Source: Bifidobacterium avesanii (GTDB taxonomy: Bacteria > Actinomycetota > Actinomycetes > Actinomycetales > Bifidobacteriaceae). From it: a stretch of DNA of 64,000 nt. Position 1 is the stretch's first letter, and the number at the start of each line of letters is the position of its first letter. This document shows positions 54,176 to 64,000 of the stretch, piece after piece. Under the pieces are notes generated by a model. That model was not told where the DNA came from. It saw only the letters and a list, made by a program, of their open reading frames with translations, and did no database searches. Location of the stretch: assembly GCF_009299475.1 (NCBI RefSeq), contig NZ_WBSN01000004.1, positions 1 to 64,000 on the forward strand, given 5' to 3'. The position numbers and the translations under genes are program-made.

Positions 54176-54850
54176 ATGATCCTTCATCTGCACCTCGTCC
54201 GCCACGGACAGACGTACTTCAATCGCTACAACCGCCTGCAGGGCTGGTCCAACTCGCCGCTGACCGAATCGGGCGTCGCCGACGCCGTCAAGGCCGGGGA
54301 AAAGCTCAGGGGCGTCGAGTTCGCCGCCGCCTACTGCTCGGACACCACGCGCGCGCAGCAGACCGCCGAGCGCATCCTCGACATCAACGAGCAGGCCGGG
54401 CACGTCCGCCCGAAGCTCGTCTCCGACATGCACTTCCGCGAGCAGTTCTACGGCTACTACGAGGGCCTCGACATGGCGATGGCGTGGTACGCGGCCGGGG
54501 CGCCCCACGGCGTGAAGACGTACAACGAGATCGTGGAGCGCTACGGGCTCGCGGCCAGCCGCGACTTCCTCAAGGAGGCCGACCCGTTCCACGACGCCGA
54601 GTCCGACTCTGAATACTGGACGCGCGTGGAGGGCGCGTTCGCGCTCATCGCCGCCAACCCGAACCTCAAGGACGGCGACGACGTGCTGCAGATCTCGCAC
54701 GGCAACACCCTGCTGAGCCTCGCGCACCGCTTCGGCGGCCCGGACCTTGACCTGAGCGAGAGGCCCGCCAACGGCTCGGTCACCGTGCTCGACTTCGACA
54801 CCGCCAAGCCGTTCGGCCACGCGGTGACGGTCGCGTCCTACAATCGGTGA
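54176..54850 (+). CDS. Histidine-phosphatase (phosphoglycerate mutase-like) protein
   Basis: The 224-residue protein has the RHG motif LHLVRHGQTYFN, the second histidine in QISHGNTLLSL and CSDTTRAQQTAERIL, all of the histidine phosphatase superfamily. The lack of typical GpmA features argues against glycolytic phosphoglycerate mutase. It is probably a small-molecule or nucleotide phosphatase. GGAGG lies directly before ATG 54176, with short spacing. It is followed by the DUF948 gene on the same strand. Confidence 0.88.
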   Translation: MILHLHLVRHGQTYFNRYNRLQGWSNSPLTESGVADAVKAGEKLRGVEFAAAYCSDTTRAQQTAERILDINEQAGHVRPKLVSDMHFREQFYGYYEGLDMAMAWYAAGAPHGVKTYNEIVERYGLAASRDFLKEADPFHDAESDSEYWTRVEGAFALIAANPNLKDGDDVLQISHGNTLLSLAHRFGGPDLDLSERPANGSVTVLDFDTAKPFGHAVTVASYNR

Positions 54851-54951
54851 GGGCAATCGGCGCGGGAGGCCGCACGGTCTGGGCCATTGTCTAGTCTTGT
54901 GCAGGTATTGTGCATGCCCAAGGCATGCCACGAACGGAAAAGAGGTACAGG

Positions 54952-55359
54952 ATGGATGTGGGGCAGATCGCGGGTCTGATCGCCGCCATCGCGTTCGCGG
55001 TGCTCGCGGGTTTTCTGATTTACCCGCTGATTCGTCTGGGCAAGCTGTTCGACCAGATCGCCGAAACGGTCAAGGACACCGGCGACCACGCGCTGCCGGC
55101 GCTTGACGAGTCCGTCACCACCGTCAGGCAGGTCAACCGCTCGCTCGAGGACGTCAACAAGATCTCCGCGGCCGCGTCCACCACCGCCACCAACGTCGGC
55201 GCCCTGACGGACCTGTACGGCTCGTTCCTCGGCAAGCCGGTCATCAAGGCGCAGGCGGCCGTCTACGCGGCCAAGGCCACGGTGCAGTCCTTCCTCAACA
55301 GGCGCTCCGGGGACGGGGAGCACGCCAAGCACGCCGAGACCGAAACCAGGGAGGGCTGA
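54952..55359 (+). CDS. DUF948 family membrane-anchored protein
   Basis: The 135-residue protein starts with one membrane helix (LIAAIAFAVLAGFLIYPLI) and continues as a helical, hydrophilic chain (VKDTGDHALPALDESVTTVR QVNRSLEDVNKI) typical of DUF948. The function is unknown; these proteins are often coded just before alaS in actinobacteria. AAAAGAGG lies 6 nt before ATG 54952. Its stop overlaps the next gene's start. Confidence 0.85.
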   Translation: MDVGQIAGLIAAIAFAVLAGFLIYPLIRLGKLFDQIAETVKDTGDHALPALDESVTTVRQVNRSLEDVNKISAAASTTATNVGALTDLYGSFLGKPVIKAQAAVYAAKATVQSFLNRRSGDGEHAKHAETETREG

Positions 55360-55592
55360 TGTTCAAGCGGATCTTCTGGATCGGCGTGGGCGTGGCCGCC
55401 GGCGTGGTGCTGGCCGCCAAGGCCCAGGCCTACGTCAAGGCGCACACCCCGGACGGGGCGCGGCAGTTCGTGCTCGGCCCCGATCAGGACAACGTGACCG
55501 TCCGCACGCTCGCGGCCCTGTGGGAGGACTTCAATCAGGCGCGCGAGGCCCGCGAGGCCGAACTGAGCGCGCGCTACCTCGCCAAGCGCTGA
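55359..55592 (+). CDS. Small membrane-anchored protein upstream of alaS
   Basis: This 77-residue protein has a single N-terminal hydrophobic helix (IFWIGVGVAAGVVLAAKAQAY) and an acidic, helical C-terminus (LWEDFNQAREAREAELSARY). It resembles small actinobacterial proteins encoded between DUF948 and alaS genes; no function is known. The start overlaps the DUF948 stop (TGATG), so the two are coupled. alaS follows after 114 nt. Confidence 0.8.
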   Translation: MFKRIFWIGVGVAAGVVLAAKAQAYVKAHTPDGARQFVLGPDQDNVTVRTLAALWEDFNQAREAREAELSARYLAKR

Positions 55593-55706
55593 CGCCGGGG
55601 CAAACCGGACACCGGCACACCACGGGCGCGCATGAACGCCCGGACAAGGCCCTCGGGGCCATTCATGCCCAGGGATTTCCACCATAACGATCAAGGAGCC
55701 TTCAAG

Positions 55707-58385
55707 TTGCGCACGTCTGAAATCGCCAAGCGCTATCTGGACTATTTCGCGAAGCACGACCACCTCGTGGTGCCGTCCGCCTCGCTGATCTCGCCCAACC
55801 CGACCACGCTGTTCACCATCGCCGGCATGGTGCCGTTCATCCCGTACCTCATGGGCGAGCAGACCCCGCCGAAGCACCGCATGGCCTCCAACCAGAAGTG
55901 CGTGCGCACGCTGGACATCGACGAGGTGGGCAAGACCACCCGCCACGGTACCTTCTTCCAGATGCTCGGCAACTTCTCCTTCGGCGACTACTTCAAGGAG
56001 GAGGCCATCCACTACGCGTGGGAGCTGCTCACCACCCCGCAGGACAAGGGCGGCTACGGCTTCGACCCGGAGAAGCTGTGGATGACCACCTTCACCGACG
56101 ACGAGGAAGCCCGCTCGATGTGGAAGAACGAGGGCGTCGACCCCGAACACATCCAGATCATGGGCATGGAGGACAACTTCTGGACCACCGGCGGCCCCGG
56201 CCCCGGCGGCCCCTGCTCCGAGATCTACGTGGACCGCGGCCCGGCGTACGGCGTCGAGGGCGGCCCGATCGCGGACGAGAACCGCTACATCGAGATCTGG
56301 GACCTCGTGTTCGAGAACTACGAGGTCGACAACGTCAAGTCCAAGACCGACCTGCACATCGTCGGCGAGCTCGAGCACAAGAACATCGACACCGGCGCGG
56401 GCCTCGAGCGCCTCGCCTACCTCATGCAGGGCAAGCAGAACATCTACGAGACCGACGAGGTCTTCCCGGTCATCGAGGCCGCCGAGCGCCTGTCCGGCCT
56501 CAAGTACGGCGAGGACGCGGCCGCCGACGTGAAGTTCCGCGTCGTGGCCGACCACGTGCGCTCCGCCCTCATGATCATGTCCGACGGCGTGCGCCCGAGC
56601 AACGTCGGCCGCGGCTACGTGCTGCGCCGCCTGCTGCGCCGCACCGTGCAGGCCATGCGCGTGCTGGGCGTGACCGACCCGGTCATCCCCGAGCTGCTGC
56701 CGGTCTCCAAGGAGGCCATGGCCCCCAGCTACCCGGAGCTCAACGACACGTTCCACGACGTCTCCGAGGCCGCCTACGGCGAGGAGGACGCGTTCCGCCG
56801 CACCCTCGAGAACGGCATCCAGATCCTCGACGTGGCCGTCAGGAAGGCCAAGGAGACCAAGGATCCGGTCGTTTCCGGCACCGACGCGTTCACGCTGCAC
56901 GACACCTACGGCTTCCCGATCGAGCTCACCCTCGAGATGGCCGCCGACCAGGGCGTCAAGGTGGACGAGGCGAAGTTCCGCGAGCTCATGAACGAGCAGA
57001 AGTCCCGCGCCCGCGCCGACGCGCTCAAGAAGCGCCACAACGTGGACCTCAACGTCTACGACGACTTCAAGAAGACGCTCGCCAAGCCGATCGACTTCCT
57101 CGGCTACACCGACATGTCCGCCCGCGCCCGCGTGATCGGCATCATGCAGGAGGGCAAGGGCTCCGTCCCGGCCGTCACCGGCCCGGCGTCCATCGAGGTG
57201 ATCCTCGACCGCACCCCGTTCTACGCGGAGGCCGGCGGCCAGCTCGCCGACCAGGGCGAGATCCTGTCCGACGACGGCGCGGTGCTCGAGGTCGACGACG
57301 TGCAGAAGCCGATCAAGGACCTCATCGTCCACCAGTGCCGTCTGACCGAGGGCACGCTCGTCGTGGGCGCCGAGGTCAACGCGAACATCGACCTGGCCCG
57401 CCGCGGCGCCATCGCCCGCTCGCACACCGCCACCCACATGGTGCACAAGGCGCTGCGCGAGGAGCTCGGCCCGCAGGCCACCCAGCGCGGCTCCGAGGAC
57501 GCCCCGAACCGCCTGCGCTTCGACTTCCAGTGGTCCAGCGCGCCGAGCAAGGACGCGATGAACGCCGTCGAGGCGCGCGTCAACGACCGCCTGCGCGACA
57601 ACCTCGCCGTGACCACGAGGGAAATGAAGTTCGACGACGCCATCGCGCTCGGCGCCATGCACCTGTTCGGCGAGAAGTACGGCGACATCGTGCGCGTGGT
57701 CTCCATCGGCGAGGACGGCTGGAGCCGCGAGCTGTGCGGCGGCACCCACGTCGACCACGTCGGCAAGATCGGCGCGATCAACATCATGTCCGAGGCCTCC
57801 ATCGGCTCCGGCGTGCGCCGCGTGGACGCCGTCGTGGGCCAGGGCGCCTACGAGTTCAACGCCCGCGAGCACGCGCTGGTCTCCCAGCTGTCCGACAAGC
57901 TCAACGCCCGCCCGGACGAGCTCGCCGAGCGCATCAGCACGCTGCTCGCCAAGCTCAAGGAGTCCGACCGCAAGCTCGCCGCCATGTACGAGGGCCAGCT
58001 CGCCGCGTCCGTCCCGCAGCTCGTGGCCGACGCCAAGGCCTCCGCGGCCCCGGTCAAGGTCGCCGCGAAGAACGTGGGCAACTTCGGCTCCTTCGACGCG
58101 CTCAAGAAGGCCGTCACCGACGTGCGCGCCCAGCTCGGGGACGAGTCCCCGGTCGTCGTGGCCCTCGCCGGCGTGAACGAGGACGGCAAGCCGATGGTCG
58201 TCGTGGCGACCAACGAGGCCGCCCGCAGGAACGGCGTCAAGGCGGGCGACCTCGTCCGCGGCGCGTCCAAGATCCTCGGCGGTGGCGGCGGCGGCAAGCC
58301 GGACTTCGCCCAGGGCGGCGGCCAGGACGCCGCGAAGATCGACCAGGCGCTCGACGCGCTGGCCAACGAGGCGCTGAAGGGCTGA
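55707..58385 (+). CDS. alaS: Alanyl-tRNA synthetase
   Basis: AlaRS charges tRNA-Ala. The 892-residue protein shows the class II motifs [20 protein letters not shown], the motif-3-like [14 protein letters not shown], and the editing domain [16 protein letters not shown] and [12 protein letters not shown] (zinc-binding HxxxH plus Cys/His). C-Ala is present. I chose TTG 55707, with AAGGAG 10 nt upstream, because the protein then begins [19 protein letters not shown], as in homologues; in-frame ATG codons upstream (55632, 55665) would add extra residues. ruvX and mltG follow in one operon. Confidence 0.95.
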   Translation: MRTSEIAKRYLDYFAKHDHLVVPSASLISPNPTTLFTIAGMVPFIPYLMGEQTPPKHRMASNQKCVRTLDIDEVGKTTRHGTFFQMLGNFSFGDYFKEEAIHYAWELLTTPQDKGGYGFDPEKLWMTTFTDDEEARSMWKNEGVDPEHIQIMGMEDNFWTTGGPGPGGPCSEIYVDRGPAYGVEGGPIADENRYIEIWDLVFENYEVDNVKSKTDLHIVGELEHKNIDTGAGLERLAYLMQGKQNIYETDEVFPVIEAAERLSGLKYGEDAAADVKFRVVADHVRSALMIMSDGVRPSNVGRGYVLRRLLRRTVQAMRVLGVTDPVIPELLPVSKEAMAPSYPELNDTFHDVSEAAYGEEDAFRRTLENGIQILDVAVRKAKETKDPVVSGTDAFTLHDTYGFPIELTLEMAADQGVKVDEAKFRELMNEQKSRARADALKKRHNVDLNVYDDFKKTLAKPIDFLGYTDMSARARVIGIMQEGKGSVPAVTGPASIEVILDRTPFYAEAGGQLADQGEILSDDGAVLEVDDVQKPIKDLIVHQCRLTEGTLVVGAEVNANIDLARRGAIARSHTATHMVHKALREELGPQATQRGSEDAPNRLRFDFQWSSAPSKDAMNAVEARVNDRLRDNLAVTTREMKFDDAIALGAMHLFGEKYGDIVRVVSIGEDGWSRELCGGTHVDHVGKIGAINIMSEASIGSGVRRVDAVVGQGAYEFNAREHALVSQLSDKLNARPDELAERISTLLAKLKESDRKLAAMYEGQLAASVPQLVADAKASAAPVKVAAKNVGNFGSFDALKKAVTDVRAQLGDESPVVVALAGVNEDGKPMVVVATNEAARRNGVKAGDLVRGASKILGGGGGGKPDFAQGGGQDAAKIDQALDALANEALKG

Positions 58386-58392
58386 TCGCCGC

Positions 58393-58875
58393 GTGGGAGC
58401 GGTATGGCTCGGCGTAGACCTCGGTGACGCCCGGGTCGGACTCGCACTGTCCGACCCGGAGCTCACCTTGGCTCACCCCGCGGGCAACATTCAGGCCTGG
58501 GGGGATTCCTTTCACACGATCGACGAGGTGATCGACGTCATCGAGGACGAGGGCGTCTCGCACGTCGTGGTCGGACTGCCGCTGCAGCTCGACGGTACGG
58601 AGGGCAAAAGCGCGAAGAAGGCCCGCCGCTGGGCGGCCAATCTGGTCAGGCGCATGGCCTCGGACGACACGGAGAGGCGGTTCGTCGGCGCGACGCCGCC
58701 CACGGTATCATTGCAGGACGAACGATTGACGACCGTGGCCGCGCACCGGCAGCTCATGGAGGCCCGCATATCCTCCAGGTCTCATCGCCCGCGCGTGGAC
58801 CAGCAGTCCGCGGTGAACATTCTGCAGTCGGCATTGGATCGACGCGCACCGAGTGAAGGAGTAGACGGTGTCTGA
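58393..58875 (+). CDS. ruvX: Putative Holliday junction resolvase / pre-16S rRNA nuclease RuvX (YqgF)
   Basis: The 160-residue protein has the RNase H-like YqgF motifs GVDLGDARVGLALSD (first Asp), VVVGLPLQLDG and LQDERLTTVAAHRQL, with a final D in RVDQQSAVNIL. The family is implicated in 16S rRNA 5' processing and Holliday junction resolution. The GTG start at 58393 follows alaS by 7 nt. Its stop overlaps mltG by 8 nt. Confidence 0.92.
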   Translation: MGAVWLGVDLGDARVGLALSDPELTLAHPAGNIQAWGDSFHTIDEVIDVIEDEGVSHVVVGLPLQLDGTEGKSAKKARRWAANLVRRMASDDTERRFVGATPPTVSLQDERLTTVAAHRQLMEARISSRSHRPRVDQQSAVNILQSALDRRAPSEGVDGV

Positions 58876-60160
58876 TGATTTGCGCGATTTCTTTGCCGAA
58901 AACACGCAATGGGTGGATCAGGACGGCAATCCCGTGCCCGACGGGGATCCCGCAGCACCGTCGCAGGCCCGGCAGGCTCCGGCTCCGGCGTCCCACGCCC
59001 GCGGCGGGGCCCACGCCCATGCCGCGATGACGCCCCCCGCGCCGCCGAAGTCCCGCCGGGACATGCGCCGACGCCGGCAGGCCGCCAAGAGGCGCGGCAC
59101 GGCGAAGATCGTCATCGTTGCGCTGGCCGTGGCCCTCGTGCTCGGCTGCACGTGGTCCGTGTTCTCGTTCGTGCGCTCCAGCGCCGGTCTGCTCGGCTCG
59201 GTCTCCTCGAGCCGCACCGTGATCGAGGACTACGCGGGCCCGGGCGAGGGCAGCGTGGAGTTCACCGTCACGCAGGGCGAGACGTCCGCGCAGATCGCGC
59301 AGAACCTCGTGGACGCCGGCGTGGTGAAGTCCGCCGCCGCGTTCACGCAGGCCGTCGCGAACGCCGGCACGCCCAACCTGTACCCCGGCACGTTCTCGCT
59401 GCAGTCGCGGATGAAGGCGGCCGACGTGGTGGCCATCCTGTCCGACAACTCCAAGGCCGGCGGCTTCCTCGAGGTCAAGGCGGGGGAGCGCGTCTCCGAC
59501 GTGATCGCGAACGCGGCCACGCTCTCCGGCATCGACCAGGGCGAATTCCAGAAGATCGTCGATGCCAAGGGCGACGGCATCCTGCCCGCCGAGGCCGGCG
59601 GCAGCTTCGAGGGCTGGTTCGAGCCCGGCGCGTACAACGTGAAGAACCAGACCAGCGCCGCGGACATCCTCAAGGCCATGGTGGACAAGCGCATCGCCAA
59701 GCTCGACGCCCTGCAGGTGCCCACCGGCTCGGACCGCGAGCGCATCCTCATCATCGCGTCCATCGCCGAATCCGAGGTCAACAAGGCCGAATACTACGGC
59801 AAGGTGTCGCGCGTGATCCTCAACCGTCTGGACAAGGGCATGACCCTCGGCATGGACTCCACCGTGGCCTACGGCCTCGGCATCCAGTCCAGCCAGCTGA
59901 CGAACGCGCAGCTCAACGACGCCTCGAACAAGTACAACACGCGCGTGAACCGCGGGCTCACGCCCACGCCGATCAGCAACCCCGGGGACAACGCCATCCA
60001 GGCGGCCATGAAGCCGGAGAACGGCGACTGGCTGTTCTTCGTGACCACGAACCTCACCACCGGCGAAACCAAGTTCACCACCGGTTCCGAGGCCGACCAG
60101 CGCGCGCAGTTCGAGCAGTACGTGCAGGAGTACAAGACGAGCAACCCCAACGCCAACTGA
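58868..60160 (+). CDS. mltG: Endolytic transglycosylase MltG
   Basis: MltG cleaves nascent peptidoglycan glycan strands at the membrane. The 430-residue protein has a ~75-residue Pro/Ala-rich cytoplasmic region, one membrane helix (IVIVALAVALVLGCTWSVFSF), a LysM-like part and the YceG catalytic domain with the essential Glu in IASIAESEVNKAEYYGKVSR and LGMDSTVAYGLG. The GTG start overlaps ruvX. Its stop codon forms the first bases of a perfect 17-bp hairpin. Confidence 0.94.
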   Translation: MSDDLRDFFAENTQWVDQDGNPVPDGDPAAPSQARQAPAPASHARGGAHAHAAMTPPAPPKSRRDMRRRRQAAKRRGTAKIVIVALAVALVLGCTWSVFSFVRSSAGLLGSVSSSRTVIEDYAGPGEGSVEFTVTQGETSAQIAQNLVDAGVVKSAAAFTQAVANAGTPNLYPGTFSLQSRMKAADVVAILSDNSKAGGFLEVKAGERVSDVIANAATLSGIDQGEFQKIVDAKGDGILPAEAGGSFEGWFEPGAYNVKNQTSAADILKAMVDKRIAKLDALQVPTGSDRERILIIASIAESEVNKAEYYGKVSRVILNRLDKGMTLGMDSTVAYGLGIQSSQLTNAQLNDASNKYNTRVNRGLTPTPISNPGDNAIQAAMKPENGDWLFFVTTNLTTGETKFTTGSEADQRAQFEQYVQEYKTSNPNAN

Positions 60161-60204
60161 CGTTTGCGGCCCGCGTCCCCGCCGGATGCGGGCCGCAAAC
60201 GTCA
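60158..60204. terminator. Terminator hairpin including the mltG stop codon
   Basis: TGACGTTTGCGGCCCGC (60158-60174) pairs exactly with 60188-60204 around a 13-nt loop. The left arm begins with the mltG TGA, and the right arm abuts the stop of the opposing prepilin peptidase gene. Confidence 0.85.
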
Positions 60205-60651
60205 TCACACATACGCCAGCGCCACCGCGACGATCCCCGCGACCACGATGGCCGGGGCGAACGGCACGTCGCGGATCCCCATGCGACGGCCGACGGCGAT
60301 CGTCGCCAATCCCAGCGCGCCCATGCCGAGCCACCAGTACAGCACGGCGAGCCATCCCACCGCGCCGACCGCGAGGCCGACCATGAACGTGGCCGTCACG
60401 TCCCCGAAGCCCAGCGAACCGGGCACGATGAGCCCCAGCAGCAGTTGGAGCAGCGCCGCCCCCACGGAGATCACGACGGCGATCATCACCGTGAACAGCT
60501 GGTTCGCGACCACGGCCCACACGACCAGCGCGAGGAGCTGCGCGAGCCATCCGGCGGCGATCCACGCGCGGGGCACGCGCCGCGACCTGACGTCGCTCAC
60601 GCACACGGCGGCTCCACATAGCAGACTCGGCAGCAGCACCAGACAGGACAT
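60205..60651 (-). CDS. Prepilin peptidase (A24 family, short CpaA/TadV type)
   Basis: The 148-residue protein has about five membrane segments. The two catalytic aspartates of the family are in [11 protein letters not shown] and [11 protein letters not shown]. It lacks the N-methylase domain of PilD, so it is of the short TadV/CpaA kind that cleaves Flp-type prepilins. No pilus gene is in the window. In Mycobacterium tuberculosis a similar lone peptidase lies between mltG/aroE and aroC, so the position is conserved. ATG 60651 precedes a region shared with the aroC promoter. Confidence 0.85.
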   Translation of the reverse strand: MSCLVLLPSLLCGAAVCVSDVRSRRVPRAWIAAGWLAQLLALVVWAVVANQLFTVMIAVVISVGAALLQLLLGLIVPGSLGFGDVTATFMVGLAVGAVGWLAVLYWWLGMGALGLATIAVGRRMGIRDVPFAPAIVVAGIVAVALAYV

Positions 60652-60700
60652 ACGGGTATCATATGCCCAAGTTGTGTCAAGGAATCGGAGAGGAGTTCGC

Positions 60701-61888
60701 ATGTTGCGCTGGCAGACGGCAGGAGAGTCCCATGGCGAGGCGCTCGTGGCCATGATCGAGGGGTTGCCCGCGGGCGTGAGCGTCACCACGCAGGAGATCG
60801 TGGACGCGCTGGCCCGCCGCCGACTGGGATACGGCCGCGGCGCGCGCATGAAGTTCGAGCAGGACAAGGTGCGCATGCTCACCGGCGTGCGCCACGGCAA
60901 GACGCTCGGTTCCCCGGTCGCCATCGAGATCGCGAACACCGAATGGCCCAAATGGACCGAGGTCATGTCCGCCGACCCGCTCGACCACGAGCTGCCCGCC
61001 GAGGGCCGCAACGCCCCGCTGAGCCGTCCGCGCCCGGGCCACGCCGACCTGACGGGCATGCGCAAGTACGGCTTCACCGACGCGCGCCCGGTCCTCGAGC
61101 GCTCGAGCGCCCGAGAGACCGCCTCCCGCGTGGCCCTGGGCGCCGTGGCGAAGAACTTCCTCGAGCAGGCGCTCGGCGTGCGCACGGTGGCCCATGTGGT
61201 CTCCATCGGCGGCGTCGGCGTGGACGAGGACGCCCCGCTGCCCACCCCGGACGATCTGGCCGCGCTGGACGCCTCCCCGGTGCGCACCCTCGACAAGCAG
61301 GCCGAGGCGCGCATGATGCAGCGCATCGACGAGGCCAAGGCCGCGGGCGACACGCTCGGCGGCGTCATCGAGGTCATCGCCTACAACGTGCCGGCGGGAC
61401 TCGGCACCTACGTGGAGTCCGACCGCCGCCTCGACGCGGCGCTGGCCTCCGCGTTCATGGGCATTCAGGCCATCAAGGGCGTGGAGATCGGCGACGGCTT
61501 CCTCGAGGCCATGCGCCCCGGCTCGCAGGCGCAGGACGAGATCGTGGTGAACTCCGACGGGCGCATCAGCCGCCTGTCCAACCGCGCCGGCGGCCTCGAG
61601 GGCTCCATGTCCAACGGCCAGCCCATCCGCGTGCGCGCCGCCATGAAGCCCATCTCCTCGCTGCCGCGCGCGCTGAAGACCGTCGACGTGCTCACCGGCG
61701 AGGCCTCCACCGCCATCAACCAGCGCTCCGACGCCACCGCCGTTCCCGCGGCCGCCGTGGTGGGCGAGGCCATGATGCGTCTGGTGCTCGCGCAGTTCGC
61801 GCTCGAGAAGTTCGGCGGCGACTCCCTGGAGGAGACCCGCCGCAACGCCGCGGCCTACGTGGCCTCGTGGCCCGAGCACCTGCGCTGA
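60701..61888 (+). CDS. aroC: Chorismate synthase
   Basis: AroC makes chorismate from 5-enolpyruvylshikimate-3-phosphate using reduced FMN. The 395-residue protein has [20 protein letters not shown], the [14 protein letters not shown] and [15 protein letters not shown] motifs, and the C-terminal [14 protein letters not shown]. The length is normal. GGAGAGGAG lies just before ATG 60701. It heads an operon with aroKB 14 nt downstream, then aroQ. Confidence 0.97.
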   Translation: MLRWQTAGESHGEALVAMIEGLPAGVSVTTQEIVDALARRRLGYGRGARMKFEQDKVRMLTGVRHGKTLGSPVAIEIANTEWPKWTEVMSADPLDHELPAEGRNAPLSRPRPGHADLTGMRKYGFTDARPVLERSSARETASRVALGAVAKNFLEQALGVRTVAHVVSIGGVGVDEDAPLPTPDDLAALDASPVRTLDKQAEARMMQRIDEAKAAGDTLGGVIEVIAYNVPAGLGTYVESDRRLDAALASAFMGIQAIKGVEIGDGFLEAMRPGSQAQDEIVVNSDGRISRLSNRAGGLEGSMSNGQPIRVRAAMKPISSLPRALKTVDVLTGEASTAINQRSDATAVPAAAVVGEAMMRLVLAQFALEKFGGDSLEETRRNAAAYVASWPEHLR

Positions 61889-61902
61889 GCGGAGCGGCAT
61901 CC

Positions 61903-63585
61903 ATGAACGTGAACCTGACAGCCACCGTCAACGGTGGCGTGCGCCCCCGGGCCGTGATCATCGGCATGCCGGGCGCCGGCAAGACGCGCATCGGCAAGGA
62001 GGCGTCGGGCATGCTCGACCTGCCGTTCGCCGATTCGGACATCGAAATCGAGCACGAGGCGGGCATGCGCATCCCGCAGTACTTCGAGGAGCACAGCGAG
62101 CGGGCGTTCCGCGAGCTGGAGTGCCGGGTGATCGGCGACCTCATCGACTCGTTCGGCGGCGTGCTGGCCCTCGGCGGCGGCGCGCCCATGTTCGAGGCGA
62201 CCCACCGTCTGCTGGAGCGGTACATCGAGGACGGCGGCGAGGTGATCTACCTCGAGGCCGATCCGCGCGAGGCCATGGAGCGCGCCCGCCGCGCCGGGGG
62301 ACGCCCCATGCTCGCCGGCGACTCCGACAGGCGCTGGATGGAGCTGTTCGAACAGCGCGACCCGGTGTTCGCCGCGTTGGCGACGAGCCGCGTGGCGACG
62401 CACGGATTCACCCCCGCCGGGGCGGCGAGAAAGCTGGTGGACATGATCAACGAACACAAGGTGCACGTGGACGGCAAGGGCATCGAACCGTACGACGTGA
62501 CGATCGGCGAGGGCGCGATGAACCATCTCGCGGACGTGCTCGGCAGCAAGCCGGTGCGCGTGGCGCTCATCCACACCACGCCGGTGCAGCGCCATTCCGA
62601 CCGCGCCCGCACGCTGCTGCGTCAGGCCGGCTACGAGGTGAGCGACATCGTCATCCCCGACGCCGAGCGCGGCAAGACCATCGAGGTCGCCAACGGCATC
62701 TGGCAGCGGCTCGGCGAGGAGGGCTTCACCCGCTCCGACGCGGTCGTGGGACTCGGCGGGGGAGCGGCGACCGACCTCGCCGGCTTCGTGGCCGCCACGT
62801 GGATGCGCGGCATCCGCTACGTCAACTGCCCCACGTCGCTGCTCGCCATGGTGGACGCCTCCACCGGCGGCAAGACCGGCATCAACACGCCGCAGGGCAA
62901 GAACCTCGTCGGCTCGTTCTACACGCCCGCCGGCGTGCTCGCGGACCTCAAGACCCTGGGCTCGCTGCCCAACGACATCTTCATCGAGGGCCTCGGCGAG
63001 GTGGCCAAGTCGGGCTTCATCAAGGATCAGGCCATCCTGAGCATCCTCGAGGCGCACGCGGACGAGCTGCGCGGCTTCGACGGCGCCTCCTTCGGCTCGG
63101 GTCCGTCCGATTCCGGCGCGGGCTCCTCCGGCGATCTGGAGGACATCGTCGCGCAGCTCATCGAGCGCACGGTCATGGTCAAGGCCTACCACGTCTCCGC
63201 CGACCTCAGGGAGGCCGGCCTGCGCGAGTTCCTCAACTACGGCCACACGCTGGGTCACGCGATCGAGAAGCTAGAGCACTTCCGCTGGCGCCACGGCAAC
63301 GCGGTCGCGGTCGGCATGGTGTACGCGGCCGAGCTCGCGCACCTCGTGGGCTACATCGACCAGGATCTGGTCGACTACCACCGCGCGCTGCTGAGTTCGC
63401 TGGGCCTGCCCACCTCGTGGAACGGCGGCTCGTTCGAGGACGTGCTCGCGCTCATGCACCGCGACAAGAAGGCCCGCGGCAACACGCTGCGCTTCGTGGT
63501 CCTCAAGGGCATCGGGCAGCCGGTGCACCTCGACGACCCGCCCGCGGACGCCGTCGAGGAGGCGTTCCGCCGCATCAGCCGGTAG
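61903..63585 (+). CDS. aroKB: Bifunctional shikimate kinase / 3-dehydroquinate synthase
   Basis: The 560-residue protein fuses two enzymes. Residues 1-185 are AroK (P-loop [32 protein letters not shown], and R-x-x-x-x-Y/E.ADP lid [10 protein letters not shown]), which phosphorylates shikimate. Residues about 190-560 are AroB ([50 protein letters not shown]), which makes 3-dehydroquinate. The fusion is typical of bifidobacteria; most bacteria have two genes. A Gly/Ser-rich insertion ([14 protein letters not shown]) is in AroB. ATG 61903 is 14 nt after aroC. Confidence 0.96.
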   Translation: MNVNLTATVNGGVRPRAVIIGMPGAGKTRIGKEASGMLDLPFADSDIEIEHEAGMRIPQYFEEHSERAFRELECRVIGDLIDSFGGVLALGGGAPMFEATHRLLERYIEDGGEVIYLEADPREAMERARRAGGRPMLAGDSDRRWMELFEQRDPVFAALATSRVATHGFTPAGAARKLVDMINEHKVHVDGKGIEPYDVTIGEGAMNHLADVLGSKPVRVALIHTTPVQRHSDRARTLLRQAGYEVSDIVIPDAERGKTIEVANGIWQRLGEEGFTRSDAVVGLGGGAATDLAGFVAATWMRGIRYVNCPTSLLAMVDASTGGKTGINTPQGKNLVGSFYTPAGVLADLKTLGSLPNDIFIEGLGEVAKSGFIKDQAILSILEAHADELRGFDGASFGSGPSDSGAGSSGDLEDIVAQLIERTVMVKAYHVSADLREAGLREFLNYGHTLGHAIEKLEHFRWRHGNAVAVGMVYAAELAHLVGYIDQDLVDYHRALLSSLGLPTSWNGGSFEDVLALMHRDKKARGNTLRFVVLKGIGQPVHLDDPPADAVEEAFRRISR

Positions 63586-63954
63586 GACAGGGCGCCGGTG
63601 CCGGGCGCTGCCGTCCGCTGTCCGTTGTCCGTTGCGCTTTCGATCGTCGCACCGGTCGCCTGCGCAAGCGGTGCGTCACTTGGTGCGGAGGTGGGCGTGG
63701 CATACGTCTGACGCGCGGCACCTGCCGTCATGCGACCGGTGCGACGATGGCCGCGGAGCCGGTCGCCTCGGCGGCGACGGCGTGGCGCCCGTGCCGCCCG
63801 CCGTGCATCGATCGGTGGTCCATGACCGGCAATCGGCGCACGGTGGGCGCGGCCGTCCGACCGTCCCGTTTTCCCATCCCCCCATCCGTCATCTTCCTGT
63901 CCCATCCACTCCGATTCCGCCTTTCCCCATCCATCCAGCCAAGGAGCATCCATC
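63586..63954. other. 369-bp gap between aroKB and aroQ
   Basis: No gene or clear palindrome is seen. The last ~80 bp before aroQ form a pyrimidine-rich tract with repeated CCATCC units (63876-63942) leading to the AAGGAG ribosome binding site. Confidence 0.6.
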
Positions 63955-64000
63955 ATGACCAAAGTCATCGTCGTCAACGGTCCGAACCTCGGTCGCCTCG
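63955..64000 (+). CDS. aroQ: 3-Dehydroquinate dehydratase, type II (start only, cut by window edge)
   Basis: The first 15 codons encode MTKVIVVNGPNLGRL, which matches the N-terminus of type II dehydroquinases (NGPNLN-LG), with AAGGAGCATCCATC directly upstream. It would catalyse 3-dehydroquinate to 3-dehydroshikimate, the step after AroB, and sits in the expected place. The rest of the gene is outside the window. Confidence 0.88.
   Translation, partial: MTKVIVVNGPNLGRL

Overview
The window is a high-GC chromosome segment from an actinobacterium, almost certainly a Bifidobacterium. The main reasons are a complete xylulose-5-phosphate/fructose-6-phosphate phosphoketolase gene (xfp) with separately transcribed pta and ackA nearby (the bifid shunt), a fused shikimate kinase/dehydroquinate synthase gene, an ANTAR response regulator next to polA, and actinobacterial-style tRNAs without encoded CCA. 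I cannot name the species.

Layout. 1-350: right end of an IS3-family insertion sequence. 352-6701: coaE, uvrB, a TerC-family gene, pyk and a NUDIX gene. 6839-14227: a tRNA with anticodon CAA, a PdtaR-like regulator, polA, a NIF3-family gene, a NUDIX hydrolase and glgX. 14342-17592: PfpI-family, PP2C-like, lipoprotein and GNAT genes and one unknown gene. 17794-23952: an island anchored in the 3' end of a tRNA-Pro gene. It holds decayed prophage lysis genes, a TetR/MFS/lipocalin-fold cassette, an Abi-type HEPN gene and several gene fragments, with duplicated sequence at both ends. 24117-30814: a DUF1304 gene, a 20-bp inverted-repeat element, tRNA-Leu(GAG), a guanidine-III riboswitch with its exporter, an L-lactate dehydrogenase, a polytopic membrane protein, an MFS transporter behind a perfect palindrome, and a TSUP permease. 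30869-39830: MazG-like, aroA, hisN-like, ackA, pta and xfp. 40312-47208: guaA followed by dense palindromes, an AlbA/Schlafen-type regulator, an orphan winged-helix regulator, and a xanthine salvage pair. 47368-53650: a PcrA/UvrD helicase with a Gly/Ser/Tyr low-complexity linker, a DUF4418-permease-ATPase operon, and rpsD. 53729-64000: small membrane and phosphatase genes, then the alaS-ruvX-mltG block and a shikimate cluster (aroC, aroKB, start of aroQ), with a lone prepilin peptidase on the opposite strand.

How the genes work together. Xfp makes acetyl phosphate, which AckA converts to acetate plus ATP and Pta equilibrates with acetyl-CoA; Pyk and the lactate dehydrogenase complete the fermentative ends. 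AroA, AroC, AroKB and AroQ cover much of the chorismate pathway. Xpt, its permease and GuaA feed guanine nucleotide synthesis. UvrB, PolA, PcrA and RuvX serve DNA repair.

The most notable signals are the guanidine-III riboswitch and exporter, the FUS-like tract in the helicase, the tRNA-anchored island, two copies of a compound inverted-repeat element near 31.3 kb and 44.9 kb, and large palindromes placed at gene 3' ends, two of which contain the stop codon. No CRISPR array or complete new multigene defence system was seen.
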